Source: Trissonchulus latispiculum
Taxonomy: Eukaryota > Nematoda > Enoplea > Enoplida > Ironidae
Direction of reading: 5' to 3'
Assembly (NCBI GenBank): GCA_030248195.1
Contig: JASAND010028439.1
Location: forward strand, 1 to 64,000
DNA: 64,000 bases
Shown here: piece after piece, positions 43,444 to 57,080 of the stretch
Layout of the letters: every line of letters starts with the position of its first letter
How positions within the stretch are numbered: position 1 is the stretch's first letter
The notes under the pieces: model-generated
The model's database searches: none
Told to the model about the DNA's origin: nothing
The model's input: only the letters and a program-made list of their open reading frames with translations
Position numbers and translations under genes: made by a program

Positions 43444-43963
43444 TCTTGACCCGTCTTCTCCTGGCCGCCAGAACTGGTGGGAGTCCTTATCGAATTTGCG
43501 AAACTCTCAATGCCAGTCGACACCAAGCTGAAAGCAAGATTTTATTTATTAAATCTTTTATTATCTCATCTATTTCTGTTTTATTCCTATCAATTATGTG
43601 CAACCATAACGATTTAGTATCCTTTTTATTAAGACTCATAATTTTATTAATTACATTTATTCGCAGGTTTTTGGGATCCTTAGCATTTGACAAGTGTAAC
43701 TTAGCTACATACTTGTTTGCATTATAGACTGTTATTTTTAGATTGAACGCAGCGTTTCTTTCCTCTTTTATTTTCTTTTTTATCTTTTTTCTGAAAGTTA
43801 TAAAATACGGCATTATCATAGTCTTGCCCAGACAAAACTTCATTCAAGCCATAGAGATATTTTATCTTAAGTTTACGAATCCAATTTTTTTATGTTCAGC
43901 CAACAATAATTTATAAAATATAGAAATACATTGAATCCAGGATTAAGGAACGCGGACGCCTTT
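43444..43963. other. Lys/Ile-rich minus-strand frame, doubtful
   Basis: A frame at 43487-43843 (minus) is 118 codons but very rich in Lys, Ile and Asn, as expected of AT-rich noncoding sequence. I do not support it as a gene. Confidence 0.3.
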
Positions 43964-44017
43964 CCCATGAAATTTGTTGGTAGAATTCAAATTTTAATTA
44001 CCACCAAACTTCATGGG
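43964..44017. repeat. Hairpin with 19-bp arms
   Basis: CCCATGAAATTTGTTGGTA and TACCACCAAACTTCATGGG pair at all but two positions across a 16-base loop. Confidence 0.75.
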
Positions 44018-44539
44018 ACAAAGTTGCCCTTATGAGGGCAGTTGGGACTGGGATTTGCCAACCACTGTTCAGCATACTTCAGAGAGCGCTGTAATAACGT
44101 GGTACCTATATCACCGCTTCTCCACAACCCGGATACCCTTGGTTGGGCCCCCGTCGAACCCCATGTTTCCCAGAGTTTCATCGAATTTGTGCAAATTCGA
44201 TACCGGGCCCCAATATCCTTCCGCCAGATGGTGGCCAGATAGAGTTCGTAGGATTAGTGAACTGATCGATTCCAAAGAGCCGAATGTAGCTTTTGTAATA
44301 TACTAATGTTATGTCGTTTATGTAGCCGAATGCCTTGTAATGTGCGTCTCATCGAAAGTAGCAGAGCCAACCTTGTCCACAGAAAACATTTTTGCAGCTG
44401 ATGAATTTGGAAATTACAGAAAAACCTTGATTATTTTGAAATGTAAATTTAAAAATCTGAGAAAGTTAGCCAGTAAAGTTAAAGTTTGAAAACGTATCTT
44501 TGACAAATTGACCATCACTTAAGTACATTCATTCATGTC
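44018..44539 (+). other. GC-richer island with overlapping short frames
   Basis: Frames at 44013-44306 and 44042-44242 overlap; one has PSNPMFPRVSSNLCKFDTGP and ends SKEPNVAFVIY. The composition suggests old coding DNA, but no domain is visible. Confidence 0.25.
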
Positions 44540-44595
44540 ATATATCAGATATGTTATATCATATATGATATATCATATATCATATATGATGCACA
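44540..44595. repeat. AT-rich palindromic run
   Basis: Repeated ATATGATATATC / CATATATGAT words form overlapping palindromes. Confidence 0.75.
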
Positions 44596-47681
<3,086 letters not shown>

Positions 47682-47789
47682 ATTATTTCGACCATAACAA
47701 ACTTAACTAAACTGCTACAATAAGGTGTACATAATTTCTATGTAAGAATAAGAAACTAAGCCTAGTGTCTCTTATCAGAACAAATACCA

Positions 47790-48376
47790 TTGTCTTTATC
47801 GACTGTTCCCACACCCCCGAAATGCCCACTCACTTCTACAAATTTCTCCGGTACATTTCCGTACTGTATCTCCCAACAGACACGCATTGAACGAACCATA
47901 GTAAATTCTCATTTTAATCTTCAGCATGAAAGAACAGCTGGCAAATTTGTTTTAAGTTACGAAATCAATTCGTACTGCGCTGGAGGTCACCCAACAATAC
48001 ACGGGGCATAGTTTTTGATCTAATAACAGAGACTTGTTTTAATTTCACACTCTTACAAATTATCTACCTATATATCTAATTATTATCATTGAAATAATCA
48101 GGCAAATTTTAAAATTTCCATGATTGTCTGTCTTTTATTATCAAATAAAACAACTACAGTAATACAAAAACCATGGAAACAGTCACACACTGTAGACTAC
48201 TACTTCCGCTGTCAACACAAACTAGCACTACATTCTATACTGACAACAACATTTCATCAGTTATATTACCTTCAACCAAAAGGAAATCATTCAACAGCTC
48301 ACCAACCACGCAGAATAATTCTTTCAAAACACATTTGTCATCAGACTTTAGACAATTGTATTACAATAAAGACTGA
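47790..48376 (+). pseudogene. Family A ectodomain and Ser/Thr-rich region
   Basis: The frame at 47790-48011 reads KCPLTSTNFSGTFPYCISQQ and then RIERTIVNSHFNLQHERTAG, ending KFVLSYEINSYC. The last part parallels TRVTWPSVTLRQPEIYYNSYC of the 36-kb copy. A second frame at 48173-48376 is rich in Ser and Thr (PLSTQTSTTFYTDNNIS, PTTQNNS), like a mucin stalk. No membrane segment or tail exon follows, and the exon joints are not obvious. Confidence 0.35.
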
Positions 48377-51320
48377 AAAATTCAGTCTAGTTTTAATGGA
48401 AAAATCAACACCAAATTTATCGAATAGGGAAATCGATACTAATCGCTTCACATAAGGGTGTACATGTCAATCATTGAGATTGTAATAATTCATAAGAATC
48501 TCATCTCATCCACAGAATCTCATCAAGAGGTTTGACTAGATTTATTATCAGGGAAGATAACAAATCTAGTGGGTACACCGATAAGTTTTTCAATTCTTTA
48601 CTTCACCAACATTTACACATCAAGTATACATACTAAAATTGTCTATTTTATAGAACTATTTATATAGTAAATTGTCTATTTACTCTAAGAGTTCCTTGCC
48701 TCCATGTCGATAGTAATCGTCGTCAGTTCAGAATGGTTTCTTGTCCATGAAGTCTCTGACGGGACCCTGCCGTGTACTAAAATGTCCACTTGAATCAGTA
48801 CGGCCGTCATTGGTGATAAGGGTAACCTGTAACCGACCTCGAATTTCACCATATTTGCTCGTCAATCCGGCTACCTTTTAACACAGGAATGTGAAAAAGC
48901 TCACCGGGTCTGAATGTTTTCAGCTCATCTAAAATAATGAAGTTGTCATATGCAACTGTTAATGAAACTTGAACATTCAAAACACAAATGGTACAAAACC
49001 TCATACTGAAAAAACGTCCATTAAAGTAACACTTAAAAACCTGGTTTGAAACAATAGTCATATAAAATTAGGTGAGCATTAAAACAAATTGACTCACTCA
49101 TATTGTTTGCTTGATTGGGATCCAATATAATCTTTGATCCGAAAACAATAGTAGGACGGATTAATATATTCTTCCTGTAGCATTAAAATGGCAGGTTTCA
49201 TAATTCCCCTTAATTGCCAGAGTTAAATTCATACTGTCATACAGTACTTGTCAAATAAATTGTTTTAAGCAATTGAATACCTAAACAAAAAATCTGAACT
49301 ATACCTAAATAACTACAAATGGTCAGCAAGCGATTCATTTTACTCACCAACAATCGTTTCCTTTTGAACGGAGTTTTTCTGAAACAGGTAACAAATTAAT
49401 TTATACAACCATGTTATGCCAATCAAGTCGTTTATCATTTTCAAAATCATAATCTACACCTTCGGAAACAATCATACCTAATGAAACATCTTCCTACAAA
49501 CGGATTATTAAAAATAAGTCGCCACACCTACCTCCAATTAAACTAGCAAACTGGTTCAAAACTGGTCTAAAAAAATAAAATGCTAAAATAAAATTAATGT
49601 AATACAACGTTAACCGGAACATGTGTGACAGGTTGTACGTCGACGACAACAATTTTGGAATCGGTTTAACATCTGTGCGTAACATAGTTAATTGTATTTT
49701 TCACAAAAAACATATATATGTACTGGGTGTTTACAAAATGTAATTCATTTTTAAAATTATTCATTACTCACAAAAAATATAAACATGTCTAAACATATGT
49801 AAAAATGACATGGTATTTGTTTTGGAAAATGTTAATAAACTCTCAAAGCCATTTAAGATATTGAAATTTTTGAAAACGTAACGTAAAATATTAGAAATTC
49901 TTTAGTAAATCAAAGAAAACTTTCCTGGGTATATAACACTTCAACAATACATATGGTAATTTTTATAAAAGTAATGCACAATGTCATAGGAAATTTGCTA
50001 CATGAACTTGAACCATGCAAATCAAAACAATTATTGATAAATATGAATACTCTTGCAATTTATATCAATTTATAATTAAGTTATATAATTAATATATATT
50101 AATAATTATGAATAATAATATATTATATAATTAATTTATAATTTATAAAATTTATAATTTTAATTATTATTTAATTTATATATTAATTTATAATTTATAA
50201 TAACAATTTATACTATTAAGTACCAAAATTTTGAAAATAGTTCATAATCATCTTGGGATATGATCCTGTTCTACAAGTAGGTAGCATGCTGGCCTAGGAA
50301 GCTGACGAATATAGAGTTTATGTCAATAAACGTCATATGATATGGAGTGGAACATGAGTGTCCGCGAATATGGGTTTTTCAGCGAAGCTGGTCCATATTA
50401 GTGCGCTTTAAACCTAGTCCTCTAGTCATTTACAACCTGCCCCTCCCATATTAAAGGTAAAAGGTAAAGGTTTACCCCAGGAGATATCTCCGTCCTGCCA
50501 CAGGACATGGGGTGCCGGTGCTCATCCCCGGATTCTCAGCCGTTGAGCCAGGAGTTAACGCCAGGAGTTAGCCATATTAGAGTTTTAAAACCTAGTCCTA
50601 TGTCCGCTTAAAACCCAATGTGACCAATCTTGCATTTTTCATGCTCCATCGGAGCATTTTTGTTCTTGTAGACTGATATTTATCCATTAGACTAAGAAGA
50701 ATCAAATTTTTGTTCATAGCCAAGTACTGGATAAGGTCCTGATCTGCTTACTTTCTTGATTAGGCACTAAATATCTGCTTCAGACAGAATAATTTGCTTT
50801 CCAACAAGCGGTATCTACTTGTGAGCAAAACTTAAAATTGGCAACCCAAATATGAGGTTCACCCCACCACCGTTGGCCTTATGCTAGTGTCAGACCAGTA
50901 CAAATTGCACTATCCCGAAGGCAGCCACTCCTTGTGAATCAAAATCCCGGTAAATTGGTGACAAGGTGGGAGGTCGGGAAGTTAGAAACGTGCTGGAGCA
51001 TGTTTTTAAACCCTAGGCTTGACATTAATCCTCCACTTGTAACTACGGATGCTCAAACTCCACTTTATAATTGAAGCTGAAGCTTAAACTATTTTTGATT
51101 GAAATCTTCAAACTCAGACAAAGTGAACTAAGTGTCTTCTCTTGATCTCACCATATAAAGTCAAACCAAAAAACTAACCTGATCCTATTTTTGAAAATAG
51201 ATTCTGCATAGGGTTTGACTTGTTACGTATGGAGCCCAGAGCCAAATTGCAATGCCTGATGATGTGCAACGCTGATAATATTGGTGTATCTTTTTTGATA
51301 GTATTTAGAAGCTTTTCTTA
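48377..51320. other. No supported gene; extremely AT-rich at 50040-50215
   Basis: Only short frames occur. The stretch 50040-50215 is almost pure A/T with ATTTATAATT words. At 50460-50590 a GC-richer piece (ACCCCAGGAGATATCTCCGT) has small inverted words but no recognisable identity. Confidence 0.45.
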
Positions 51321-51496
51321 TCATATTATTGGTTGACACCATCTAATAAAGCATAGATAGGGGAGAAAAGGAGACGACGAAGAAGGAGAAGGAGAAGGGC
51401 TTCTGGCAGTTGAAATGGTAGAAACAGTCTTTGTACTGGTAGAAGCAGGATTGGCAGCATTGTTGGCTGTAGAAGCAATGCTGAAAATATAATCAT
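51321..51496 (-). pseudogene. Family A-like Ser/Thr-rich exon
   Basis: Minus-strand exon after a good acceptor (TTATATTTTCAG): IASTANNAANPASTSTKTVS, then TISTARSPSPSPSSSSP, ending about 50 codons later at a TGA. The Ser/Thr/Pro make-up fits a mucin-like stalk. The link to family A rests on composition alone. Confidence 0.3.
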
Positions 51497-51639
51497 CAAT
51501 AAGCAAATTGGGTACTTATTTATATATTAAACTGGGTAACTTTATTTAAAATATTTTAGAGAATGCTTTCATGATTTCATGAAATTAAAATGGTTTCATG
51601 CAGGAATTTAGTTGATAAACATAAAGTTTCAAATTTCTG

Positions 51640-52165
51640 TAAAGATTTCTTGAAAATTGTTAAAATTCTTTTTCAAGTCAAAAGAAGCCAATTTTTTATG
51701 TTTTGAAAGATCAGTAGATACCAGGAACTAGCCGTTCGGTGGAAAATTGGCCCATGTCCCAAACATATTGAATTCCAAATATAAGATTATTTCGTCAAGA
51801 ATTGCGATAGTTGTTCAATTTTTTCGATTTTCAAAATCCTTTGATCTTTGCCGCTTTTCCAACCTTGACTGGCTATTACTCGCGATTCACCCAATGGAAA
51901 ATGTTTCAATTGAATTTCCAGGGCCGCTTACGTGTCAGCTTTCAAGTGATTTATGTGGTTTGTCAAAATTTGAAAATAGATTTTTTCGAACAATAAAACT
52001 TTTTGACCCAAAATTTCGGGAAATCGAATCCAGCAAAAGCTAGTAAAAGTAAAAGTAAAAGTAAGCATAAAGTTTAATCTGAGCTGAATCCAACGCTATA
52101 AAGTTTTCGTGGCTACGACCTATGTTGCACCCGCAACGAATTTTTAAACAATTTTACTTTTTAGC
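51640..52165 (-). repeat. Repeat E, copy 2 (inverted)
   Basis: Reverse-orientation match to 26085-26640. With the next copy it forms a large inverted repeat. Confidence 0.8.
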
Positions 52166-52209
52166 TGGTTTTTGGTTAGTTTACACTGCGGCAAATCAAT
52201 GCATCATAG

Positions 52210-52450
52210 CACAACTTGTTATAAATCAGCTGAAATAGGGAAATTGTTAAAAAATTCATTGCGGGGAAATATAAGTCGTAGCCACAAAATCTTTACATCG
52301 TTGGATTCAGCTCAGATTAAACTTTATGATTATCCTACTTTAACTAGCTTTTGCTGGATTCGCAATTGCCGAAATTTTGGGTCAAAAAGTTGTATTTTTC
52401 GAAAAAATCGATTTTCAAATTTTGAAAAATTACATAAATAACCACATAAA
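52210..52450 (+). repeat. Repeat E, copy 3 (partial)
   Basis: Direct match to 26085-26325 and the inverse of 51950-52165; the arms are about 215 bp with a loop of roughly 50 bp (TTTTTGGTTAGTTTACAC and onward). Confidence 0.8.
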
Positions 52451-52888
52451 TTGCCGCAGAAAACTTAGAGTTTAAAAACAAAGTTTGCCACATGCAAATA
52501 ACAGTGATATTTTTACGATGACTGAGTACAGTTAAAAGCTTCAACACAAATTCATTGCTAGTGTTCGACAGCTGTATTCCAGAACTAACGCATACAACCC
52601 TCCTATGGGTCACATCCAATCATCCTCCAACTCTTGCTCATTAAGCCCTTCGACGACATATCTGGGATTACGTCCTTCATGCGATCATACAGAGATTGGT
52701 GGACTGTGTATGCGTAAGCTATTTTATCAAATCGATCAGAGAAATTATCATTCTTGAGCAACTAATATGTCAGATAGCTTTTAGCTGAGCAGCTGCGCTC
52801 CCACAATAGAATTTACAATAAACGTTGTGTCAGCAAAGCTATTCGGTATCTTTATTCGTCAAAAACAATCCGTCCTCAGCCTTCAAGG
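52451..52888. other. No supported gene
   Basis: Nothing recognisable on either strand. Confidence 0.45.
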
Positions 52889-52954
52889 TAACTTATTGGC
52901 GTCAGACAGGTTCAAATTACTTAACTTATTATCGTCAGACAGGTTCAAATTACC
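52889..52954. repeat. 33-bp tandem duplication
   Basis: Two units each containing CGTCAGACAGGTTCAAATTA. A plus-strand frame (52827-53048) would read an 11-residue repeat with SDRFKL twice, but that frame has no other support. Confidence 0.75.
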
Positions 52955-53089
52955 TATTTTAAGACAATCAATTAGAACGCAAACTATTCCAAAAAGAACA
53001 AAAGTTTTTCAATATGATGCTGTATTTCTGGGAAGAGTTCCTAAATGAATTTGTTGTGTATTTTGTACTGTCATCAATGCTTTCTTGAA

Positions 53090-53480
53090 CCTCCAAAACT
53101 GGAAACGAAAGAAAGTCGTCTCATATACTTTGGATGGACTGTAGATTGTGAATGGTTCGTGGTGTAGACAAAATAGGGGTTTTCTCACTTGGGTAAAAAT
53201 ACCTGTATTTCTGGGTTCTAAGATTTTGTAGAATTGAGCCTATTTGTATCGAAACTGTAAAAGCCATCTTTTTTCCTCATATACTTTAGTCAAGGCATCT
53301 AGAGTGTCATCAGGGGTGAATTCTTTCATCGGGAAATTAAAGATTTCCCTGGTTGGTAAAACTCAGACAAACCAGTATTATATGTTTCAAGAATAGTCAC
53401 CAAATCCTTTCTTGCGTTTTCCGTCTTGACGAATGACCGGTTTGCCCTACTAAAACAAAAAGATAACTGCAAGTGTGCAA
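53090..53480 (-). pseudogene. Polymerase N-terminal region relic
   Basis: Minus-strand reading: SFVKTENARKDLVTILETYN, then EIFNFPMKEFTPDDTLDALT and KVYEEKR, a frame change, and IQIGSILQNLRTQKYRYFYP. It lines up with the block at 58.2-58.5 kb (VYNFPVEGF, AIDKIYDAKR, FNIQLGYILQN, YKYFYL), which leads into a Polinton-like polymerase. The rest of the polymerase is absent. It lies just upstream of an A/B pair. Confidence 0.45.
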
Positions 53481-53697
53481 CCTCCGCAACCGCACCTCCT
53501 CCCCATCCAAGGGAGGGATGGGAGGGGGGGTTGTCAATGAGGACACTGCGTGGCCTCAAGTTTTGTTGCAGACCTTAGTGCATACATGGATAGTTAAAAC
53601 TAATTGAGGACGTTCGAAGCGCACTTGTCTCCTCAATTGCAGTCAACCATACAGGGCTGCTGTTTCAGGAACATAACTTTATAACTCGTCAGTATAA

Positions 53698-54410
53698 ATG
53701 AAAATGAAAGGCATGGTGCTAACTATCCTCCTGTGTGTAGTATTTTACTATTGTAAAAGTAAGTTAAAATGCCTTTATTAGACGGTTAAACTTAAACTTA
53801 TTACGGTGTTAAACACGATCGATAATTGCAACGTCACAATAGGACCTAAATTCGCAGTTCTGCAATGTGTGGCACGTCTAAATTTCAACAGCGAATGCCA
53901 GGGTAAAGGTTGTGTGACTTGGCAAAATAGCAAAAGCGGAGAGACTGTATTAATAGGCCACAACCGGATATGCCCTAGCCATACATCACCACCACCTCCA
54001 ACAACAGCAACTGCTACAACAACAACAACCATAGTAGCATCAACAACAACGACTGTAATCGGAACATTTACCACTGTGTTCAGAAATTTTTCGGATACGG
54101 AGACGATTAGTTACACGTTGTCGACTACTTCAGCGCCTTTAGAATCCGTAAGCATAACTTTAACTAATCTGCTTATTGCTTGTCTTACCACTTTGTTTTT
54201 CCCACCTTTTAACGGATGTGGCTAAATGGATTTATTATATTTATTATAAAATGGCTAATACTACTCCCTCCTTCCTTTAGCTCTAACTTTCCAACTACAG
54301 ACTGTGACGGGTATGAAATACCAAATTTCCGCCGCCACCGACAAGCGTTTCCTGCAGACAGTAGATATTACAGTACGCCTGCGGAAGCAGTCTATGAGGC
54401 CGTTGTTTAG
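53698..54410 (+). pseudogene. Family A mucin-like membrane protein
   Basis: At 53698 an ATG opens a signal peptide, MKMKGMVLTILLCVVFYYCK, ending at a strong GTAAGT donor (53759). The ectodomain reads NCNVTIGPKFAVLQCVARLN, FNSECQGKGCVTWQN and GHNRICPSH, followed by a Pro/Thr stalk (TTATATTTTTIVASTTTTVI). A hydrophobic segment (ITLTNLLIACLTTLFF) is interrupted by a frame change at about 54216, then a tail after a CTTTAG acceptor, DCDGYEIPNFRRHRQAFPAD to TPAEAVYEAVV. The likely acceptor for intron 1 is the AG at 53841-53842 (84-bp intron, frame kept). It shows the whole family plan: signal, small Cys domain, mucin stalk, anchor, tyrosine tail. It converges on family B. Confidence 0.6.
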
Positions 54411-54799
54411 CTGTATTGCTTCATCTGTACATAGTAAGCCGCCATTCCGATCACTCGAGTCAATTTTAATTCATTGCTTCAAAATTACAGAATTAGTCGA
54501 AACACCTTTTTGGCAAAACAGTGATTATTTTGATTTCACCATCTATTTCACAAAAGATACACCAGAAACTCGCACTACAAGGGGGGATGTTTTTCTTGGT
54601 ATATGCTAAATTTTGTGAGATGCTTCTGATTTAGCAGGCTTTGCATGCGTCAAAGTTCTGTCACCTACACCCAGTTAGCTTAGCGTACACGAACTGTGGG
54701 GGTACTTAAGGTTAGCTTTCTGGGCAGAGAATTTTGACGCAAGCGTTACTTGTATCTATTATATAAAGATTAAAACTAGTGCCTGTAATTAGGAAGCTA

Positions 54800-55330
54800 T
54801 AGAATACGTGGAATAAGAAGTAAAGTATGTCTTGCCGCAAACCCCTACCAGGCCCAATAGTAAAAGTTTACCCAAAACATCGTCTGTGTCCTCCTCTTCG
54901 GCCTCAGACGCTACAAACGCCTTAGCCGCTGACTTGCGAGTCCTTTTCGCTTGGGACTCTGCGGTTGAGTCTCCAATACCGTCGCGTCGCTCCATTTCTT
55001 TGTGCTGGCTTTTGACGGCCCCTGCTCACTCAGATCCATATCTTCGCCAGCTTTGGGCCCCTGTTCTAACGCAGTCTCCGTTTCCGTTTCCTCCTCTGCC
55101 AACGCCAGCAGTATTTCGTCATTGCCTGACAATTGCCTTGAACTGAGTTGGAAACATTGTAACAAATCCTTCCCCTGAATAGGGAACGAGCATTTCTAGG
55201 ATTCGTAGCGCTGATTGAATAAAATTTCAATCGAGCGTATGCAAATTCCTTCTTTTAAACGCATCTTTCGATCTCTAGGAACCGACAACTTCCTAGTGTA
55301 AAACACCGCGTGACTGAGGGATCTGTGATT
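54800..55330 (-). pseudogene. Family B PC4-like protein, copy 4
   Basis: Minus-strand pieces in order: TRCFTLGSCRFLEIERCV, then FAYARLKFYSISATNPRN, the helix region (SGNDEILLALAEEETETETA), an acidic stretch, and after a frame change QAKRTRKSAAKAFVASEAEE with EDTDDVL. The basic-then-acidic tail (KAFVASEAEEE) matches KAFILSEAEEE in copy 5 and KNFFVLDSDEE in copy 3. The PC4-like part is out of frame in two places. Tail to tail with the family A gene ending at 54410, about 390 bp apart. Confidence 0.45.
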
Positions 55331-55689
55331 TTATCCATCGTTAGGTAATAAGCAAGGGAGTTTGTAATAAAATTTGTGGCTTCTCTATCATACATACAAA
55401 GCTGGCTCCTTAACATAAACAAAACTATTTCAAACAATTGCTTAGCTGTAATCGAAGGAAAGTTATCTGACTCATAATACCGCTCGAACGTTAAAGTGCA
55501 TTCTCACGTTATGCTAATCATGCATCAACCAAACCCCGACACCATCAAAGGTTTTCAGCAAGAATTTGCAATTTTTCCAATCTTTTATGGCAGTATATAC
55601 CTTTGCAAGTGGAGTGCTCCAAGCTGGATAATTAGGGCAACTAAAAACTCTTTGTATTATTGTGCAAAACACAGCTGTTAAAGGGCAAT
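55331..55689. other. No firm feature; possible eroded 5' part of a TTAA element
   Basis: Faint similarity to the left half of the TTAA element may start within this stretch, but I cannot place its border. Nothing else is seen. Confidence 0.35.
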
Positions 55690-56201
55690 ATTAAATGCTC
55701 GAAGATCGAAAATTGGTTGAATTTTTCCAAAAACTACCTTTTCAATCGTTACAGACACAGAAATACGTGTTGGGTAAAGATCACGCCACGAATAATTGGT
55801 CTCAGTAAGACCTTCTAATCGACCACCTTAGTTTAATTTTACGACTTGCCCAACTGGAAAAATAATGGATTATTTGATTTTTACAAGAACGACAAGTTTT
55901 TTACTCCAAAACAAGAAAATTGACTATATCTGTCAATAGAGGAAAGCTAGAAAGAAGCTTTTAAAGGCAAAATAAATTGAGCATAAACATATCTTTGGTT
56001 ATAAGCTATAACTACGCAGCAGTTAGCCAGCTTTCAGCAATTAGCTAAGCCCCTCGCAACGGAAGCGCTGACTTATGAAGCAGAATTTCGCCGAGGGCGC
56101 TAAAACGATAAAAGAAGTTATTTTGGAAAGTTCCATCAAATTTGAACATGATTCCTGCTGTGCGATAGCATTAGTTCCCTAAAAGGAATCAACCACCTTA
56201 A
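55690..56201 (+). mobile_element. TTAA element, copy 4 (diverged 3' half)
   Basis: Follows the second half of copies 1 and 3 (GATTATTTGATTT, CAAAACAAGAAAATTGACTA) and ends GGAATCAACCACCTTAA, an inverted end with one extra base. More diverged than the other copies, so older. Confidence 0.7.
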
Positions 56202-56269
56202 AAGACAAAATGTTAAGCTAACCTTTAATATAAAGATGGCGTTTAAGTAAAAGGAAGAATACATGATAT

Positions 56270-56612
56270 AAGAGTGTGCCACTAGGCACTCTATGTTATA
56301 AGAGCAAAAATTATGCTCTGGTCGGTAACGGCCCACCCCATCTCCCGCAAATCAGACCCTAATGACCCCCTCCCTAAATTTGTACCTAGTCGAAACGGGG
56401 GTACGCTCGCTAATTCTATGTTTATGTGCTTAAGCTCGAAAGCACAAGCAGTGTGCTAGCAAATTTTGTGTCTGCTTCGATCTTTAGAACACAGACCTAG
56501 CGCTAGAAATTCTTTGAAGTGATGGGTTTAATTTGCGGGAAAGGGTATTCCGTTAGCGAACAGAGCATAGTTTTGGCTCTGATAACATAGAGCTTAGCTA
56601 GTGGCATACTCT
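56270..56612. mobile_element. Foldback element (MITE) with about 50-bp arms
   Basis: Left arm AGAGTGTGCCACTAGGCACT and following pairs with the right arm ending AGTGGCATACTCT; the arms share CTCTATGTTAT and ATTATGCTCT-type words. The interior (CCCGCAAATCAGACCC and its inverse) relates it to 28250-28420 and 17490-17560. No coding frame. Confidence 0.75.
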
Positions 56613-56627
56613 GGTCATTATGTGCTC

Positions 56628-56692
56628 TTGGTAAAATTAATGAATGAGTAATAAACGTTCAAGTTATGTCTCCAAAGACATCACCGCCTTAA
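56628..56692 (-). mobile_element. TTAA element, copy 5 (one end only)
   Basis: In reverse orientation it reads TTAAGGCGGTGATGTCTTTG and continues to TTACTCATTCATTA, matching the first 60 bases of the element. The rest is missing. Together with copy 4 it brackets the foldback element, suggesting that one ancestral copy was disrupted or rearranged. Confidence 0.7.
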
Positions 56693-57080
56693 GTAACCCT
56701 GTATGTATAGGAGTAAAATCTCAATTTAAAAACCGGCTAAAATTTATTAAAAAGTTGTTTATACAAGTAGCAAAATCGTGCCCACTTTGACGACCATTTA
56801 TAGCTGATTCTATTTGTACGGTAAGTTACAGTGAATAATAAGTAAAGTCTAATTTACGTAAATGGCTAATGCGTAACGGAGTCATGTGTAAACAAAGTGC
56901 AAGCATTGAAGTTTGCATTGATAACAGCTTAGTACTTGAAAATGACACGATTTGATGTTGTTTGTGCTATTTGACACTATTTGACAAATCTCTTTGTCCT
57001 AAATTCGTGATAAATTTAGACTGAAATTTGTGTATATGCTGCATCCAATGTCCACAATATTGGAATCAATCAGTTTGATG
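56693..57080. other. No supported gene
   Basis: AT-rich; nothing recognisable. Confidence 0.5.

Noticed and set aside
43487..43843. 118-codon Lys/Ile-rich minus frame
   Set aside because: Composition is what AT-rich noncoding DNA gives; no domain.
50250..50330. tRNA-like TAGCATGCTGGCCTAGGAAG, possible tRNA-derived SINE
   Set aside because: Only one stem can be drawn and no second copy was noticed.
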